Source: Lentzea alba (GTDB lineage Bacteria; Actinomycetota; Actinomycetes; Mycobacteriales; Pseudonocardiaceae). From it: a stretch of DNA of 64,000 bases. The position numbers and the translations under genes were made by a program. The stretch lies in the NCBI RefSeq assembly GCF_011067745.1, contig NZ_JAAMPJ010000013.1, positions 307,272-371,271 of the forward strand, read 5' to 3'. Below, piece by piece: positions 34,497 through 43,633 of this stretch. Each line of letters begins with the position of its first letter. The first letter of the stretch is position 1. The notes below the pieces were generated by a model. That model was not told the DNA's origin. It worked only from the letters and a program-made list of their open reading frames with translations, and did not search any database.

Positions 34497-35429
34497 ATGA
34501 TTCCAAAACGTGCAGCATTGATTTCCGCAGTGGCACTGGTAGCTGGTGCCGTTTCTGTTCCGCAAGCCGCGGCCGCACCGTTCGGGCTCGTCGGCTGGGC
34601 CACTCAGGGTGGCGGAACGACGGGTGGTGGCAACGCGTCACCGGTCACCGTCACCACGGCGTCCGCGTTCGTCGCGGCCGCGAAGGCTTCGGGCGCGGCG
34701 GTGATCCGGGTCTCCGGCACGATCTCGCTGTCGAGCATGACGAAGGTCGCCTCGAACAAGACCATCGAGGGCGTCGGCTCGTCCGCGACGATCACCGGGC
34801 AGGGCCTGAACATCGCCAACGCCTCGAACGTGATCGTGCGCAACCTCAACTTCCGCAGCTGGGGTGACGACGCGATCAACGTCCAGTACTCCACCCGCGT
34901 GTGGGTCGACCACAACAGCTTCTCGAGTGGCAACGACGGTGCCGTCGACGTCAAGCGGGCGTCCGACTACGTCACGGTGTCGTGGAACAAGTTCTCCAGC
35001 CACGACAAGACGATGCTGCTGGGTCACAGCGACGACAACGGGTCCGAGGACCGGGGCAAGCTGCGGGTGACCTACCACCACAACTGGTTCGCGGGCACCA
35101 ACCAGCGGCACCCGCGGGTGCGGTTCGGCAACCCGGTGCACGTCTACAACAACTACTACGGCGGCGTCACCTCGTACGGCGTCGCCTCCACGATGGAAGC
35201 CGGTGTCCTGGTCGAGGGCAACTACTTCGAGAACACCTCGGACACGTTCCACCGCGGTGAGGGCAGTTCGCCCGCCGGCGCACTGGTGGCACGCAACAAC
35301 CACTTCGTGAACTCCGGTTCGGGGCAGCAGGGCGGCTCGGTCAAGAGCATCCCGTACTCCTACCCGCTGGACGGCGCGAGCAGCGTGAAAAGCGTGGTCA
35401 CGGCAGGTGCCGGTGCAGGTCGCGGCTGA
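34497..35429 (+). CDS. Secreted pectate lyase, family PL1
   Basis: 310 residues, signal peptide to about residue 27 (SVPQAAAA). Beta-helix with PL1 motifs: STRVWVDHNSFSS, GAVDVKRASDYVTVSWNKFSSHDKTMLLGH, and VTYHHNWFAGTNQRHPRVRFGNPVHVYNNYY carrying the catalytic arginine. Single-domain, unlike the fusion at 27159. ATG 34497 with GGAAGG at 34486. A strong terminator follows at 35438. Confidence 0.94.
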   Translation: MIPKRAALISAVALVAGAVSVPQAAAAPFGLVGWATQGGGTTGGGNASPVTVTTASAFVAAAKASGAAVIRVSGTISLSSMTKVASNKTIEGVGSSATITGQGLNIANASNVIVRNLNFRSWGDDAINVQYSTRVWVDHNSFSSGNDGAVDVKRASDYVTVSWNKFSSHDKTMLLGHSDDNGSEDRGKLRVTYHHNWFAGTNQRHPRVRFGNPVHVYNNYYGGVTSYGVASTMEAGVLVEGNYFENTSDTFHRGEGSSPAGALVARNNHFVNSGSGQQGGSVKSIPYSYPLDGASSVKSVVTAGAGAGRG

Positions 35430-35437
35430 CGAGACCA

Positions 35438-35468
35438 GGGGGCGCTCCCAGTGGCGTGGAGCGCCCCC
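35438..35468 (+). terminator. Intrinsic terminator after PL1
   Basis: An 11 bp perfect stem GGGGGCGCTCC / GGAGCGCCCCC with a 9 nt loop, 8 bp after the PL1 stop codon. No U tract follows, as is common in actinobacteria. Confidence 0.75.
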
Positions 35469-35478
35469 ATCCCGTATC

Positions 35479-35492
35479 TGGGAGCGTTCCCA
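35479..35492. promoter_or_regulatory. CebR-like box (TGGGAGCGTTCCCA)
   Basis: One mismatch from the palindrome TGGGAGCGCTCCCA, the box bound by the cellobiose repressor CebR in Streptomyces. It lies 194 bp upstream of the GH48 start. Confidence 0.85.
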
Positions 35493-35651
35493 GGATTCCA
35501 CTCGAAGGGAGCAGCAAGAGGGTGGCAAGAAGGACGAGCGGGCGTACGGTCGCTGCCCTTCGCGGCCTAGTCCTCAGCTCTGAGTGGTGGAACGACTACG
35601 TTCTGTGCCTCCAGTTGGACCACGTGACCCAGGTTACAGTGCCGTGAAATC

Positions 35652-35665
35652 TGGGAGCGCTCCCA
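35652..35665. promoter_or_regulatory. CebR box (TGGGAGCGCTCCCA)
   Basis: Exact CebR palindrome 20 bp upstream of the GH48 ATG. With the box at 35479 (173 bp apart) it should place the whole cellulase operon under cellobiose/cellotriose control. No cebR gene is recognisable in the window, so it acts from elsewhere. Confidence 0.92.
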
Positions 35666-35685
35666 GGTGTCGAGAGGGCGGCGGC

Positions 35686-38562
35686 ATGACTCGGCGAACA
35701 ACGGCATTGACGGCTGCGGCGGTGATGATGATCGGTGGGGTGCCCGCAGTGGCGGCACCCCTGGCGGTCGCCTGCACCGTCACCTACGAGGTCACCAACG
35801 AGTGGAACAACGGTTTCGGCGCCACGGCGACGATCCGCAATGACGGTGACGTGCTGAACGGCTGGAACCTCACCTGGACGTTCCCCGACGGCCAAAAGGT
35901 GACGCAGGGCTGGAACGGCAACTTCAGCCAGACCGGTGCGGTGGTGAGCGTGACCAACCCGGACTGGGCGCGCACGATCCAGACGGGTGGCACCGCGCAG
36001 GTCGGCTTCAACGGCAGCAAGGGCTCGGCGAACCGGCCACCGACCGACTTCGCGGTCAACGGCGTGGCGTGCACCGGCCCCAACCAGCCGCCGTCCGTGG
36101 CGCTGACCGCGCCTGCCACGGGCGGCACCTACACCCTGCCCGCGACGATCCCGCTGGGGGCGACCGCGCAGGACTCCGACGGCACCATCGCGAAGGTCGA
36201 CTTCTACGCGGGCGACCAGCTGATCGCGACGGACACCTCGGCCCCGTTCAGCGGCAGCTGGACCACGGCACCGGCCGGTGACCACAGCATCACCGCGAGG
36301 GCGACCGACAACCGCGGCGCCGTCACGACGTCCGCGCCGGCGGGGGTCAAGGTGCTCGCGGGACCGGCGGTGCTGGCCACGCCGAGCACGCTGACGGTCC
36401 GGCAGGGCCAGACCGCCACCTTCGAGGTCTCGCTGGCGACGGCACCGTCCCAGCCCGTCACCGTGACGATCGGCCGCAGCGGCAGCGCCGATCTCACGGT
36501 GACTCCTACCTCGCTGACCTTCAGCAGCGCGGCCAAACAGACCGTCACGGTCACGTCGGCGAACAACGGCGGCGACCTCGCGACGGCCACGTTCACCGCG
36601 AGCGCGACCGGACACACCCCTGCCTCGGTCGCGGTCCGGGAGATCTCGGCGTCCACCTCGGACTTCAGCAAGGCGTTCCTCGACCAGTACGCCAAGATCA
36701 AGGACCCGGCCAGCGGCTACTTCCGCAACTTCGGCGGTCTGCTGGTGCCGTACCACTCGGTCGAGACGCTGATGGTCGAGGCGCCGGACCACGGTCACCA
36801 GACCACGTCCGAGGCGTTCAGCTACTACCTGTGGCTGGAGGCGAGCTACGGCCGCCACACCGGCGACTGGGCACCGTTCAAGTCCGCGTGGGCGTCGATG
36901 GAGAAGTTCATCATCCCGGCCAAGGCCGACCAGCCCACCAACGACAAGTACAACGCGTCGAAGCCCGCGACCTACGCGCCGGAGCACCCGCGGATGGACG
37001 GCTATCCGGCGGTGCTGGACGCGAACGTCCCGGTGGGCTCCGACCCGATCGCGGCCGAGCTGAAGTCCGCGTACGGCACGGATGACATCTACGGCATGCA
37101 CTGGCTGCTCGACGTCGACAACACCTACGGCTTCGGCCGCTGCGGCGACGGCACCACGGCACCGTCGTACATCAACACCTACCAGCGCGGTTCGTCGGAG
37201 TCGGTGTGGGAGACGATCCCGCAGCCGTCGTGCGACACGTTCAAGCACGGTGGCCCCAACGGGTTCCTCGACCTGTTCACCAAGGACGCCTCCTACGCCA
37301 AGCAGTGGAAGTACACCAACGCCCCGGACGCGGACGCCCGCGTGGTGCAGGTGGCGCTGCTGGCCCAGCAGTGGGCGACGGCGCAGGGCAACGTGGGGCA
37401 GATCTCCAGCGAGATCGGCAAGGCAGCCAAGATGGGCGACTACCTGCGGTACGCCATGTTCGACAAGTACTTCAAGCGCATCGGCAACTGCACGAGCCCG
37501 AGCTCGTGCCCCGGCGGCACGGGCAAGAGCAGCGCGCACTACCTGATGTCCTGGTACTACGCGTGGGGCGGCGCGACCGACACGAGCGCCGGCTGGGCGT
37601 GGCGGATCGGTGACGGTGCCTCGCACCAGGGCTACCAGAACCCGCTCGCGGCGTACGCGCTGTCGAACGTCCCGGCGCTCAAACCTTTGTCCGCCAGTGG
37701 ACAACAGGACTGGACCACTAGCCTGAACCGGCAGATGGAGCTGCTGCAGTGGCTCCAGTCGGCCGATGGCGGGCTCGCCGGTGGCGTCACGAACTCCTGG
37801 GAGGGCCACTACGGCACGCCTCCCGCGGGCACGCCGACGTTCTACGGCATGTACTACGACGCCCACCCGGTGTGGCGCGACCCGCCGTCGAACCGCTGGT
37901 TCGGCTTCCAGGTGTGGGGTCTCGAGCGCACGGCGGCGCTGTACCGGATGACCGGTGACGCCCGCGCCAAGAAGATCCTCGACAAGTGGGTCACCTGGGC
38001 GCTCGCGAACACCACGACCGGCACGAACTTCCAGATCCCCGCCGACCTCGAGTGGACGGGCGCGCCGGACACCTGGAACGCGACCAACCCCGGCGCGAAC
38101 GCGAACCTGCGGGTCCGCGTGGCGACGAAGAACCAGGACGTCGGCATCGCCGCTTCCTACGCGAAGGTGCTGCTGAACTACGCGGCCAAGTCCGGGCACG
38201 CCCAGGCGAAGGCCACCGGCGAAGCGCTTCTCACGGCGTTGCTGTCGCACCAGGACAACCTGGGCATCGCCACGCCGGAGACGCGCGCGGACTACAACCG
38301 CTTCGACGACGTCTACAACGCGTCGAACGGCGAGGGCCCGTACGTGCCGCCGGGCTGGACCGGGCGGATGCCCAACGGTGACCAGATCGCCCAGGGCGCG
38401 TCGTTCCTGTCGATGCGGTCGATGTTCCGCAACGACCCGCAATGGCCCAAGGTCCAGTCCTATCTGAACGGTGGTCCGGTACCGACGTTCACCTACCACC
38501 GCTTCTGGGCCCAGGCGGAGATCGCCACCGCATTCTCCCTGCACACCGAGCTCTTCGGCTGA
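35686..38562 (+). CDS. GH48 reducing-end cellobiohydrolase with CBM2 and two beta-sandwich modules
   Basis: 958 residues. Signal peptide to about 24; CBM2 about 29-128 (CTVTYEVTNEWNNGF). An Ig-like module follows at about 135-222 (PSVALTAPATGGTYTLPATI), then a second beta-sandwich at about 225-320. The GH48 catalytic (alpha/alpha)6 domain runs from about 325 to the end. The catalytic Glu is E376 in GHQTTSEAFSYYLWLEASYG. GH48 enzymes release cellobiose from reducing ends and are the key exo-cellulase of actinomycetes. First gene of the CebR-controlled operon; GCGGC precedes the ATG, so the ribosome site is weak (GAGAGGGCGG). Confidence 0.96.
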   Translation: MTRRTTALTAAAVMMIGGVPAVAAPLAVACTVTYEVTNEWNNGFGATATIRNDGDVLNGWNLTWTFPDGQKVTQGWNGNFSQTGAVVSVTNPDWARTIQTGGTAQVGFNGSKGSANRPPTDFAVNGVACTGPNQPPSVALTAPATGGTYTLPATIPLGATAQDSDGTIAKVDFYAGDQLIATDTSAPFSGSWTTAPAGDHSITARATDNRGAVTTSAPAGVKVLAGPAVLATPSTLTVRQGQTATFEVSLATAPSQPVTVTIGRSGSADLTVTPTSLTFSSAAKQTVTVTSANNGGDLATATFTASATGHTPASVAVREISASTSDFSKAFLDQYAKIKDPASGYFRNFGGLLVPYHSVETLMVEAPDHGHQTTSEAFSYYLWLEASYGRHTGDWAPFKSAWASMEKFIIPAKADQPTNDKYNASKPATYAPEHPRMDGYPAVLDANVPVGSDPIAAELKSAYGTDDIYGMHWLLDVDNTYGFGRCGDGTTAPSYINTYQRGSSESVWETIPQPSCDTFKHGGPNGFLDLFTKDASYAKQWKYTNAPDADARVVQVALLAQQWATAQGNVGQISSEIGKAAKMGDYLRYAMFDKYFKRIGNCTSPSSCPGGTGKSSAHYLMSWYYAWGGATDTSAGWAWRIGDGASHQGYQNPLAAYALSNVPALKPLSASGQQDWTTSLNRQMELLQWLQSADGGLAGGVTNSWEGHYGTPPAGTPTFYGMYYDAHPVWRDPPSNRWFGFQVWGLERTAALYRMTGDARAKKILDKWVTWALANTTTGTNFQIPADLEWTGAPDTWNATNPGANANLRVRVATKNQDVGIAASYAKVLLNYAAKSGHAQAKATGEALLTALLSHQDNLGIATPETRADYNRFDDVYNASNGEGPYVPPGWTGRMPNGDQIAQGASFLSMRSMFRNDPQWPKVQSYLNGGPVPTFTYHRFWAQAEIATAFSLHTELFG

Positions 38563-38573
38563 GGAGTACCGAG

Positions 38574-39818
38574 ATGAGGAAACGCTTAGCCTTCTTCACA
38601 GTGGCCGCCTGCACGGCCGCGGTTCTGGTGCACACCGGTGGTACGGCGGTGGCGCACGGCTCGATGACGTGGCCCGGCAGCCGCACGTACCTCTGCTACG
38701 AGGACGGGCGCGCCGGCAGCGGTGGCGGCGACATCCAGCCCACCAACCCCGCGTGCATCGCGGCGGTCGCGCAGGGAGGGAAGCAGCCGCTGTGGGACTG
38801 GTTCGGGAACCTGATCAGCAACGCGGCAGGGCGACACCGGGAGATCATCCCGGACGGGAAACTCTGCGGTCCCACCACGAAGTACGACGCCTACAACCTC
38901 ACTCGCGCCGACTGGCCGGTCACCCAGCTGACGGCGAACCAGACGGTCACGTTGCGGTACAACGCGTGGGCGCCACACCCCGGAACCTGGGAGCAGTACG
39001 TCACCAAGGACGGCTTCGACGTCACCAAGCCGTTGAAGTGGTCCGATCTGGAGCTCTTCGACAAGATCACCAACCCACCGCTGGTGAACGGCGAGTACGC
39101 CTGGCAAGCGCGGCTGCCCAACAAGTCCGGCAGGCACATCATCTACTCCACCTGGACGCGCTCCGACAGCCCGGAAGCGTTCTACAGCTGCTCCGACGTG
39201 ATGTTCGGCGGCGGCGTGCCGGACACCCAGGCGCCGACCGCGCCCGGTACACCGGTGGCGTCGGCGATCACCGGCAACTCCGTGAAGCTCGACTTCCCGG
39301 CGGCGACGGACAACATCGGCGTCACGAGCTACCGCGTGCAGAACGGCAGCCAGGTGGTGGGGACCTCGGGCACCAACTCCGTGACGGTCACCGGGCTCAC
39401 GGCGAACACCGACTACAGCCTGAGCGTGGTCGCGGTGGACGGGGCCGGCAACACCTCACCGGCCTCGCCGGCCGTCGCGTTCCGCACCGGCACGGTCGGG
39501 ACGTGTTCGGTGGCGTACAGCAAACCGAGCTCGTGGAACGGTGGCTTCACGGCGAACGTGAAGATCACCAACTCCGGCACGTCCGCGATCTCCGCCTGGC
39601 AGCTCGTCTGGGACTTCCCAGCGGGTCAGACCCTCGCCCAGGCCTGGTCGTCGACGATCACCGTGGCAGACGGTAAAGCGACCGCGAAGGGCGCGAACTA
39701 CAACGCCGACGTGCCGGCCGGTGGGTCGGTGAACTTCGGGTTCAACGCCAACACGACAGGTGCGGTGCCGGAGCCCGCGTCCTTCACGCTCAACGGTTCG
39801 GCCTGTTCCACAGGGTGA
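38574..39818 (+). CDS. AA10 lytic polysaccharide monooxygenase with FnIII and CBM2
   Basis: 414 residues. Cleavage after AVA27 exposes H28 (HGSMTW), the N-terminal half of the copper histidine brace; the second histidine is H135 in NAWAPHPGTWEQY, and an axial aromatic lies in SPEAFYSCSDVMF. AA10 domain about 28-216, fibronectin III about 222-312 (DTQAPTAPGTPVASAITG), CBM2 about 317-414 (CSVAYSKPSSWNGGF). With a cellulose-binding CBM2 and GH48/GH6 partners it probably oxidises cellulose chains. It starts 12 bp after the GH48 stop with GAGGAG as ribosome site. Confidence 0.95.
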   Translation: MRKRLAFFTVAACTAAVLVHTGGTAVAHGSMTWPGSRTYLCYEDGRAGSGGGDIQPTNPACIAAVAQGGKQPLWDWFGNLISNAAGRHREIIPDGKLCGPTTKYDAYNLTRADWPVTQLTANQTVTLRYNAWAPHPGTWEQYVTKDGFDVTKPLKWSDLELFDKITNPPLVNGEYAWQARLPNKSGRHIIYSTWTRSDSPEAFYSCSDVMFGGGVPDTQAPTAPGTPVASAITGNSVKLDFPAATDNIGVTSYRVQNGSQVVGTSGTNSVTVTGLTANTDYSLSVVAVDGAGNTSPASPAVAFRTGTVGTCSVAYSKPSSWNGGFTANVKITNSGTSAISAWQLVWDFPAGQTLAQAWSSTITVADGKATAKGANYNADVPAGGSVNFGFNANTTGAVPEPASFTLNGSACSTG

Positions 39819-40270
39819 AGAGGGCACTGATCGCCCTCCTGGTGGTGGGTTCGGTCGCGTGCGCCCTCCTCGTCGCACGCGCCGACCCCGCCCCGGACCT
39901 GACCAAGGGCGTCGACGGGATCGCGGCGTGGCTCAACGACCTGACCGGTGAGTGTTCGAAAGTCCGGCGGGACAACGACTTCACGTCGTTCGCCGGATCG
40001 GTGCGGGCGAAGGTCTACGAGCCGTTCGTCGCCGAGTGGGGCACCTGCACGAAGGAGCCCTACCAGCGACTGGGGCTCATCGTGCTGCGGCCCGGCATCG
40101 AAGAGGCCTGGCTCAGGGCGTTGGCGAACGGCGAGGTCCGGGGAGATCCGGACCTCGCGTTCGGCGACGGGTTCGCGCTCACCGGCTCGATAGGTATGGA
40201 ACACCTAGGACTGCGACGGCTCGAGTGCACACCGAGTGCGTGCTCGTTCGTCCAGATCGAACACCATTAG
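39815..40270 (+). CDS. Small secreted orphan coupled to the LPMO gene
   Basis: 151 residues, GTG start overlapping the LPMO stop (GTGA). An N-terminal hydrophobic segment (ALIALLVVGSVACALLVARA) acts as signal peptide or anchor. The roughly 125-residue remainder is predicted soluble, mostly helical in its first half (LTKGVDGIAAWLNDLTGECSKVRRD). It holds four cysteines (GEC, GTC, LEC, SAC) that could make two disulfides. The gene sits inside the cellulase operon between the LPMO and GH6 genes, and translational coupling implies a fixed ratio with the LPMO. I recognise no family. Roles as an LPMO partner, chaperone or binding protein are open. Confidence 0.8.
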   Translation: MKRALIALLVVGSVACALLVARADPAPDLTKGVDGIAAWLNDLTGECSKVRRDNDFTSFAGSVRAKVYEPFVAEWGTCTKEPYQRLGLIVLRPGIEEAWLRALANGEVRGDPDLAFGDGFALTGSIGMEHLGLRRLECTPSACSFVQIEHH

Positions 40271-40289
40271 AAGAAGGAGATCCGGGACA

Positions 40290-42020
40290 ATGACGTTCAT
40301 CGGACGAAGGCGGTGGGCCTCGGCGGGAGTGGTGGTCGCCACTGCCGTCGCTACGGCGGGGATCGCGCTGAGCGCGCCCTCCGCGGGCGCCGCACCCGGT
40401 TGCCGCGTCGACTACACCGCGAACAACTGGGGCGGTGGCGGCTTCGGCGGCAAGGTGAAGATCACCAACCTCGGGGACGCGGTGTCCTCGTGGACGCTCA
40501 AGTTCACGTTCCCCGGTTCGCAGAAGGTGAGCCAGGGCTGGAGCGCCAACTGGTCCCAGTCGGGCGCGGACGTGACCGCCACGAGCATGTCGTGGAACGG
40601 CAACCTCGGCACCGGCGGGTCGACCGAGATCGGCTTCAACGGCAGCTACACGGGCTCCACCAACACCGACCCCGCGTCGTTCTCGTTGAACGGCACGGTG
40701 TGCACGGGTCAGCAACCGCCGACCTCGACGACCACCACGACCACGGGCAACCCGCCGAACCCCGGCAACCGCGTCGACAACCCGTACTCGGGTGCGAAGG
40801 TCTACGTGAACGCGGACTGGTCGGCGAAGGCGAACGCCGAGCCGGGTGGCTCGCGGATCGCGAACCAGCCCACCGGCGTGTGGATGGACCGGATCGCGGC
40901 GATCAACGGCACCACGGGTGCTCGCGGACTGGCCGCGCACCTGGACGACGCGGTGCGCCAGGCGGCGGGCTCACCGCTCGTCATCCAGCTGGTGATCTAC
41001 AACCTGCCGGGCCGCGACTGCGCGGCGCTGGCCTCCAACGGTGAGCTCAAGGCAGACGAGATCAACCGGTACAAGACCGAGTACATCGACCCGATCGCGG
41101 CGATCCTCGCCAGGCCCGCCTACGCGAGCCTGCGCATCGTCACCGTGGTCGAGATCGACTCGCTGCCCAACCTGGTCACCAACGTCACGCCGCGGCCGAC
41201 GTTCACGCCGCAGTGCGACGTGATGAAGGCCAACGGCAACTACATCGCCGGTGTCGGCTACGCGCTCGCGAAGCTCGGCGCGGTCCCGAACGTCTACAAC
41301 TACCTCGACGTCGGCCACCACGGCTGGCTGGGCTGGGACGACAACTTCGGGCCGTCGGCCGAGCTGCTGTTCCAGGCGGCGAACGCCCAGGGCAGCACCA
41401 AGGCGAACGTGCACGGCTTCATCGCCAACACCGCGAACTACGGCATCCTGAAGGAGCCGTACTTCAAGATCGACGACAACATCAACGGCGAGGTCGTCCG
41501 CGAGAAGGCCAAGTGGGTCGACTGGAACCGCTACATCGACGAGCTCGGCTACGCGCAGGCGTTCCGGCAGCGCGCGGTCCAGGCGGGCTTCGACGCCGGG
41601 GTCGGCATGCTGATCGACACCAGCCGCAACGGCTGGGGCGGCGCGGCCCGTCCCACCGGACCCGGCCCGCGCACGACGGCGGACGCGTTCGTCAACGGCG
41701 GCCGGCTCGACCGGCGCATCCACCTCGGCAACTGGTGCAACCAGTCCGGTGCCGGCATCGGTGAACGCCCGAAGGCTGCGCCGGAGAGCGGCATCGACGC
41801 CTACGTGTGGATCAAGCCGCCGGGTGAGTCCGACGGCGCGAGCAAGGAGATCCCGAACAACGAGGGCAAGGGCTTCGACCGGATGTGCGACCCGACGTAC
41901 ACCGGCAACGCGCGCAACGGCAACAGCATGTCCGGCGCGCTGGCCGACGCACCGCTGGCCGGCCACTGGTTCTCGGCACAGTTCCAGGAGCTCATGCGCA
42001 ACGCGTACCCGGCTCTCTAG
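40290..42020 (+). CDS. GH6 cellulase/cellobiohydrolase with N-terminal CBM2
   Basis: 576 residues. Signal peptide to about 37; CBM2 about 40-138 (CRVDYTANNWGGGGFGG). A Thr/Pro linker of about 22 residues then leads to the GH6 domain at about 165-576. GH6 landmarks: LVIQLVIYNLPGRDCAALASNGE, VTVVEIDSLPNLVTN, and the GVGMLIDTSRNGWGG segment. Non-reducing-end cellobiohydrolase activity is likely because the loops are long (domain over 400 residues), complementing GH48. ATG 40290 preceded by AAGAAGGAGA. Confidence 0.95.
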   Translation: MTFIGRRRWASAGVVVATAVATAGIALSAPSAGAAPGCRVDYTANNWGGGGFGGKVKITNLGDAVSSWTLKFTFPGSQKVSQGWSANWSQSGADVTATSMSWNGNLGTGGSTEIGFNGSYTGSTNTDPASFSLNGTVCTGQQPPTSTTTTTTGNPPNPGNRVDNPYSGAKVYVNADWSAKANAEPGGSRIANQPTGVWMDRIAAINGTTGARGLAAHLDDAVRQAAGSPLVIQLVIYNLPGRDCAALASNGELKADEINRYKTEYIDPIAAILARPAYASLRIVTVVEIDSLPNLVTNVTPRPTFTPQCDVMKANGNYIAGVGYALAKLGAVPNVYNYLDVGHHGWLGWDDNFGPSAELLFQAANAQGSTKANVHGFIANTANYGILKEPYFKIDDNINGEVVREKAKWVDWNRYIDELGYAQAFRQRAVQAGFDAGVGMLIDTSRNGWGGAARPTGPGPRTTADAFVNGGRLDRRIHLGNWCNQSGAGIGERPKAAPESGIDAYVWIKPPGESDGASKEIPNNEGKGFDRMCDPTYTGNARNGNSMSGALADAPLAGHWFSAQFQELMRNAYPAL

Positions 42021-42037
42021 AAAGGACAGACGCGCAC

Positions 42038-43396
42038 ATGAAAAGCCTCTTCTGTGCGCTGGTCCTGGTGTTGTCGGTCGTCGTCGCCACCCCGGCGGCG
42101 ACGGCGGCCGGCAACGGCTGGTTCGGCCTGGAACCGGGTGGTCCGTGCAAGCTCACCTACAGCGTGCCCAACGACTGGGGTTCCGGGTTCACCGGCGCGG
42201 TGTCCATCACGAACACCGGCAGCGCGCCGATCACCGGGTGGACGCTCACGTTCTCCTTCCCCGGCAACCAGAAGATCACCAACGGCTGGAACGCGACGTG
42301 GAGCCAGACCTCGGCCACCGCCCTGGACTGGAACCGGACCATCGCGCCCGGAGCGACGCTGAGCGGGCTCGGGTTCAACGCCACCTACAGCGGCGCGAAC
42401 AGCCCGCCCGCCGAGTTCCGGCTCAACGGGCAGCTGTGCAACGGGTCCGCGCCGGTCGCGAAGCCGTTGCGGGAACTGGCTGCCGCCAAAGGGAAGTACT
42501 TCGGCAGCGCGATGACCGTGTCCGAACTGGAGGACACCCAGAACCGTGTGCTGACCGCACGCGAGGCCGGCGTCATCACCGTCGGCAACGAGATGAAGTG
42601 GGACGCCACCGAGCCCTCTCGTGGTCAGTTCACGTTCACCGGCGGCGACCGCATCACGGCGGGTGCGGTCGCCGACGGCCAACGCGTGCGCGGGCACACC
42701 CTGGTGTGGCACAGCCAAACCCCGCAGTGGGTGCACGACCTGCCCGCTTCGGAGTTGCGGCAGGCGATGCTCGACCACATCGCCGCGGTGGCCGGGCACT
42801 ACCGCGGCAAGGTGTTCGCCTGGGACGTCGTCAACGAGGCGTTCGAGGAGAACGGCACGCGGCGGCAGTCGTTCTGGCAGCAGAAGCTCGGCGACGGCTA
42901 CATCGCCGAGGCGTTCCGCGCGGCGCGGGCGGCCGACCCGGACGCCAAGCTCTACTACAACGACTACAACATCGACGGGCTCGGTGCGAAGAGCGACGCC
43001 GTGTACGAGCTGGTGCGGTCGTTCAAGCAGCAGGGCGTGCCGATCGACGGCGTCGGGTTCCAGGGCCACCTCCTGCTGGGCGGGGTACCTGCCTCGATGC
43101 AGCAGAACCTGCAACGGTTCGCGGACCTCGGCGTGGACGTCGCGATCACCGAGCTGGACGTGCGGATGACGTTGCCCGCGGACTCGGCCAAGCTCGCTGT
43201 CCAGGCCGCGGACTACGGGGCGGTGGCGCGTGCCTGTCTGGCCGTGGCGCGGTGCGTCGGGATGACGACGTGGGCGCTGTCCGACAAGCATTCGTGGATT
43301 CCGTCGGTCTTCCCGGGGCAGGGGGCGGCACTGCCGTTTGACGCTTCTTTCGCTCCCAAACCTGCCTATCAGGCGTTAATCACAGCGTTCGGTTGA
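42038..43396 (+). CDS. GH10 endo-beta-1,4-xylanase with N-terminal CBM2
   Basis: 452 residues. Signal peptide to about 24; CBM2 about 33-135 (CKLTYSVPNDWGSGFTG). GH10 barrel about 142-452 with acid/base E267 (WDVVNEAFEENG) and nucleophile E372 (VAITELDVRM). GHTLVWHSQTPQW and MTTWALSDKHSW are also classical GH10 motifs. It cleaves xylan coating the cellulose. Last gene of the operon, 17 bp after GH6, with AAAGGA upstream. Confidence 0.96.
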   Translation: MKSLFCALVLVLSVVVATPAATAAGNGWFGLEPGGPCKLTYSVPNDWGSGFTGAVSITNTGSAPITGWTLTFSFPGNQKITNGWNATWSQTSATALDWNRTIAPGATLSGLGFNATYSGANSPPAEFRLNGQLCNGSAPVAKPLRELAAAKGKYFGSAMTVSELEDTQNRVLTAREAGVITVGNEMKWDATEPSRGQFTFTGGDRITAGAVADGQRVRGHTLVWHSQTPQWVHDLPASELRQAMLDHIAAVAGHYRGKVFAWDVVNEAFEENGTRRQSFWQQKLGDGYIAEAFRAARAADPDAKLYYNDYNIDGLGAKSDAVYELVRSFKQQGVPIDGVGFQGHLLLGGVPASMQQNLQRFADLGVDVAITELDVRMTLPADSAKLAVQAADYGAVARACLAVARCVGMTTWALSDKHSWIPSVFPGQGAALPFDASFAPKPAYQALITAFG

Positions 43397-43540
43397 CCGT
43401 CTGATGTGAACGTGCTCACGCTCCGTGTCGAGCTGAGTTTTCGGCCCGGAGCGGGAGCGCAGGCCCGTTGAGCTGCGCAAGGCTTTTGTTCGGGAACTTT
43501 ACAGAAGCCGTGATTCGTCTGGACCACGGAAAACAAACAA

Positions 43541-43554
43541 TGTTAACGCGAACA
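43541..43554. promoter_or_regulatory. Candidate LacI operator (TGTTAACGCGAACA)
   Basis: TGTT/AACA-bordered near-palindrome 80 bp upstream of the LacI gene. It matches the arabinose-operon sites TGTTATCGCTAACA (55410) at 12 of 14 bases. It suggests that this LacI protein controls itself and the distant arabinose operon. Confidence 0.65.
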
Positions 43555-43633
43555 TTACCCTTGAGTTCACCTGAGCGTGCTCCCTATCGTGGCGAGACAC
43601 ATCGGGTGAAGTGGGTTCGCGAGAGGGGTCGGT

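Noticed and set aside
39760..39951. Short alternative frame over the LPMO 3' end and the small secreted gene
   Set aside because: Arg/Pro-rich shadow; the GTG-initiated frame at 39815 has a signal peptide and proper codon use.
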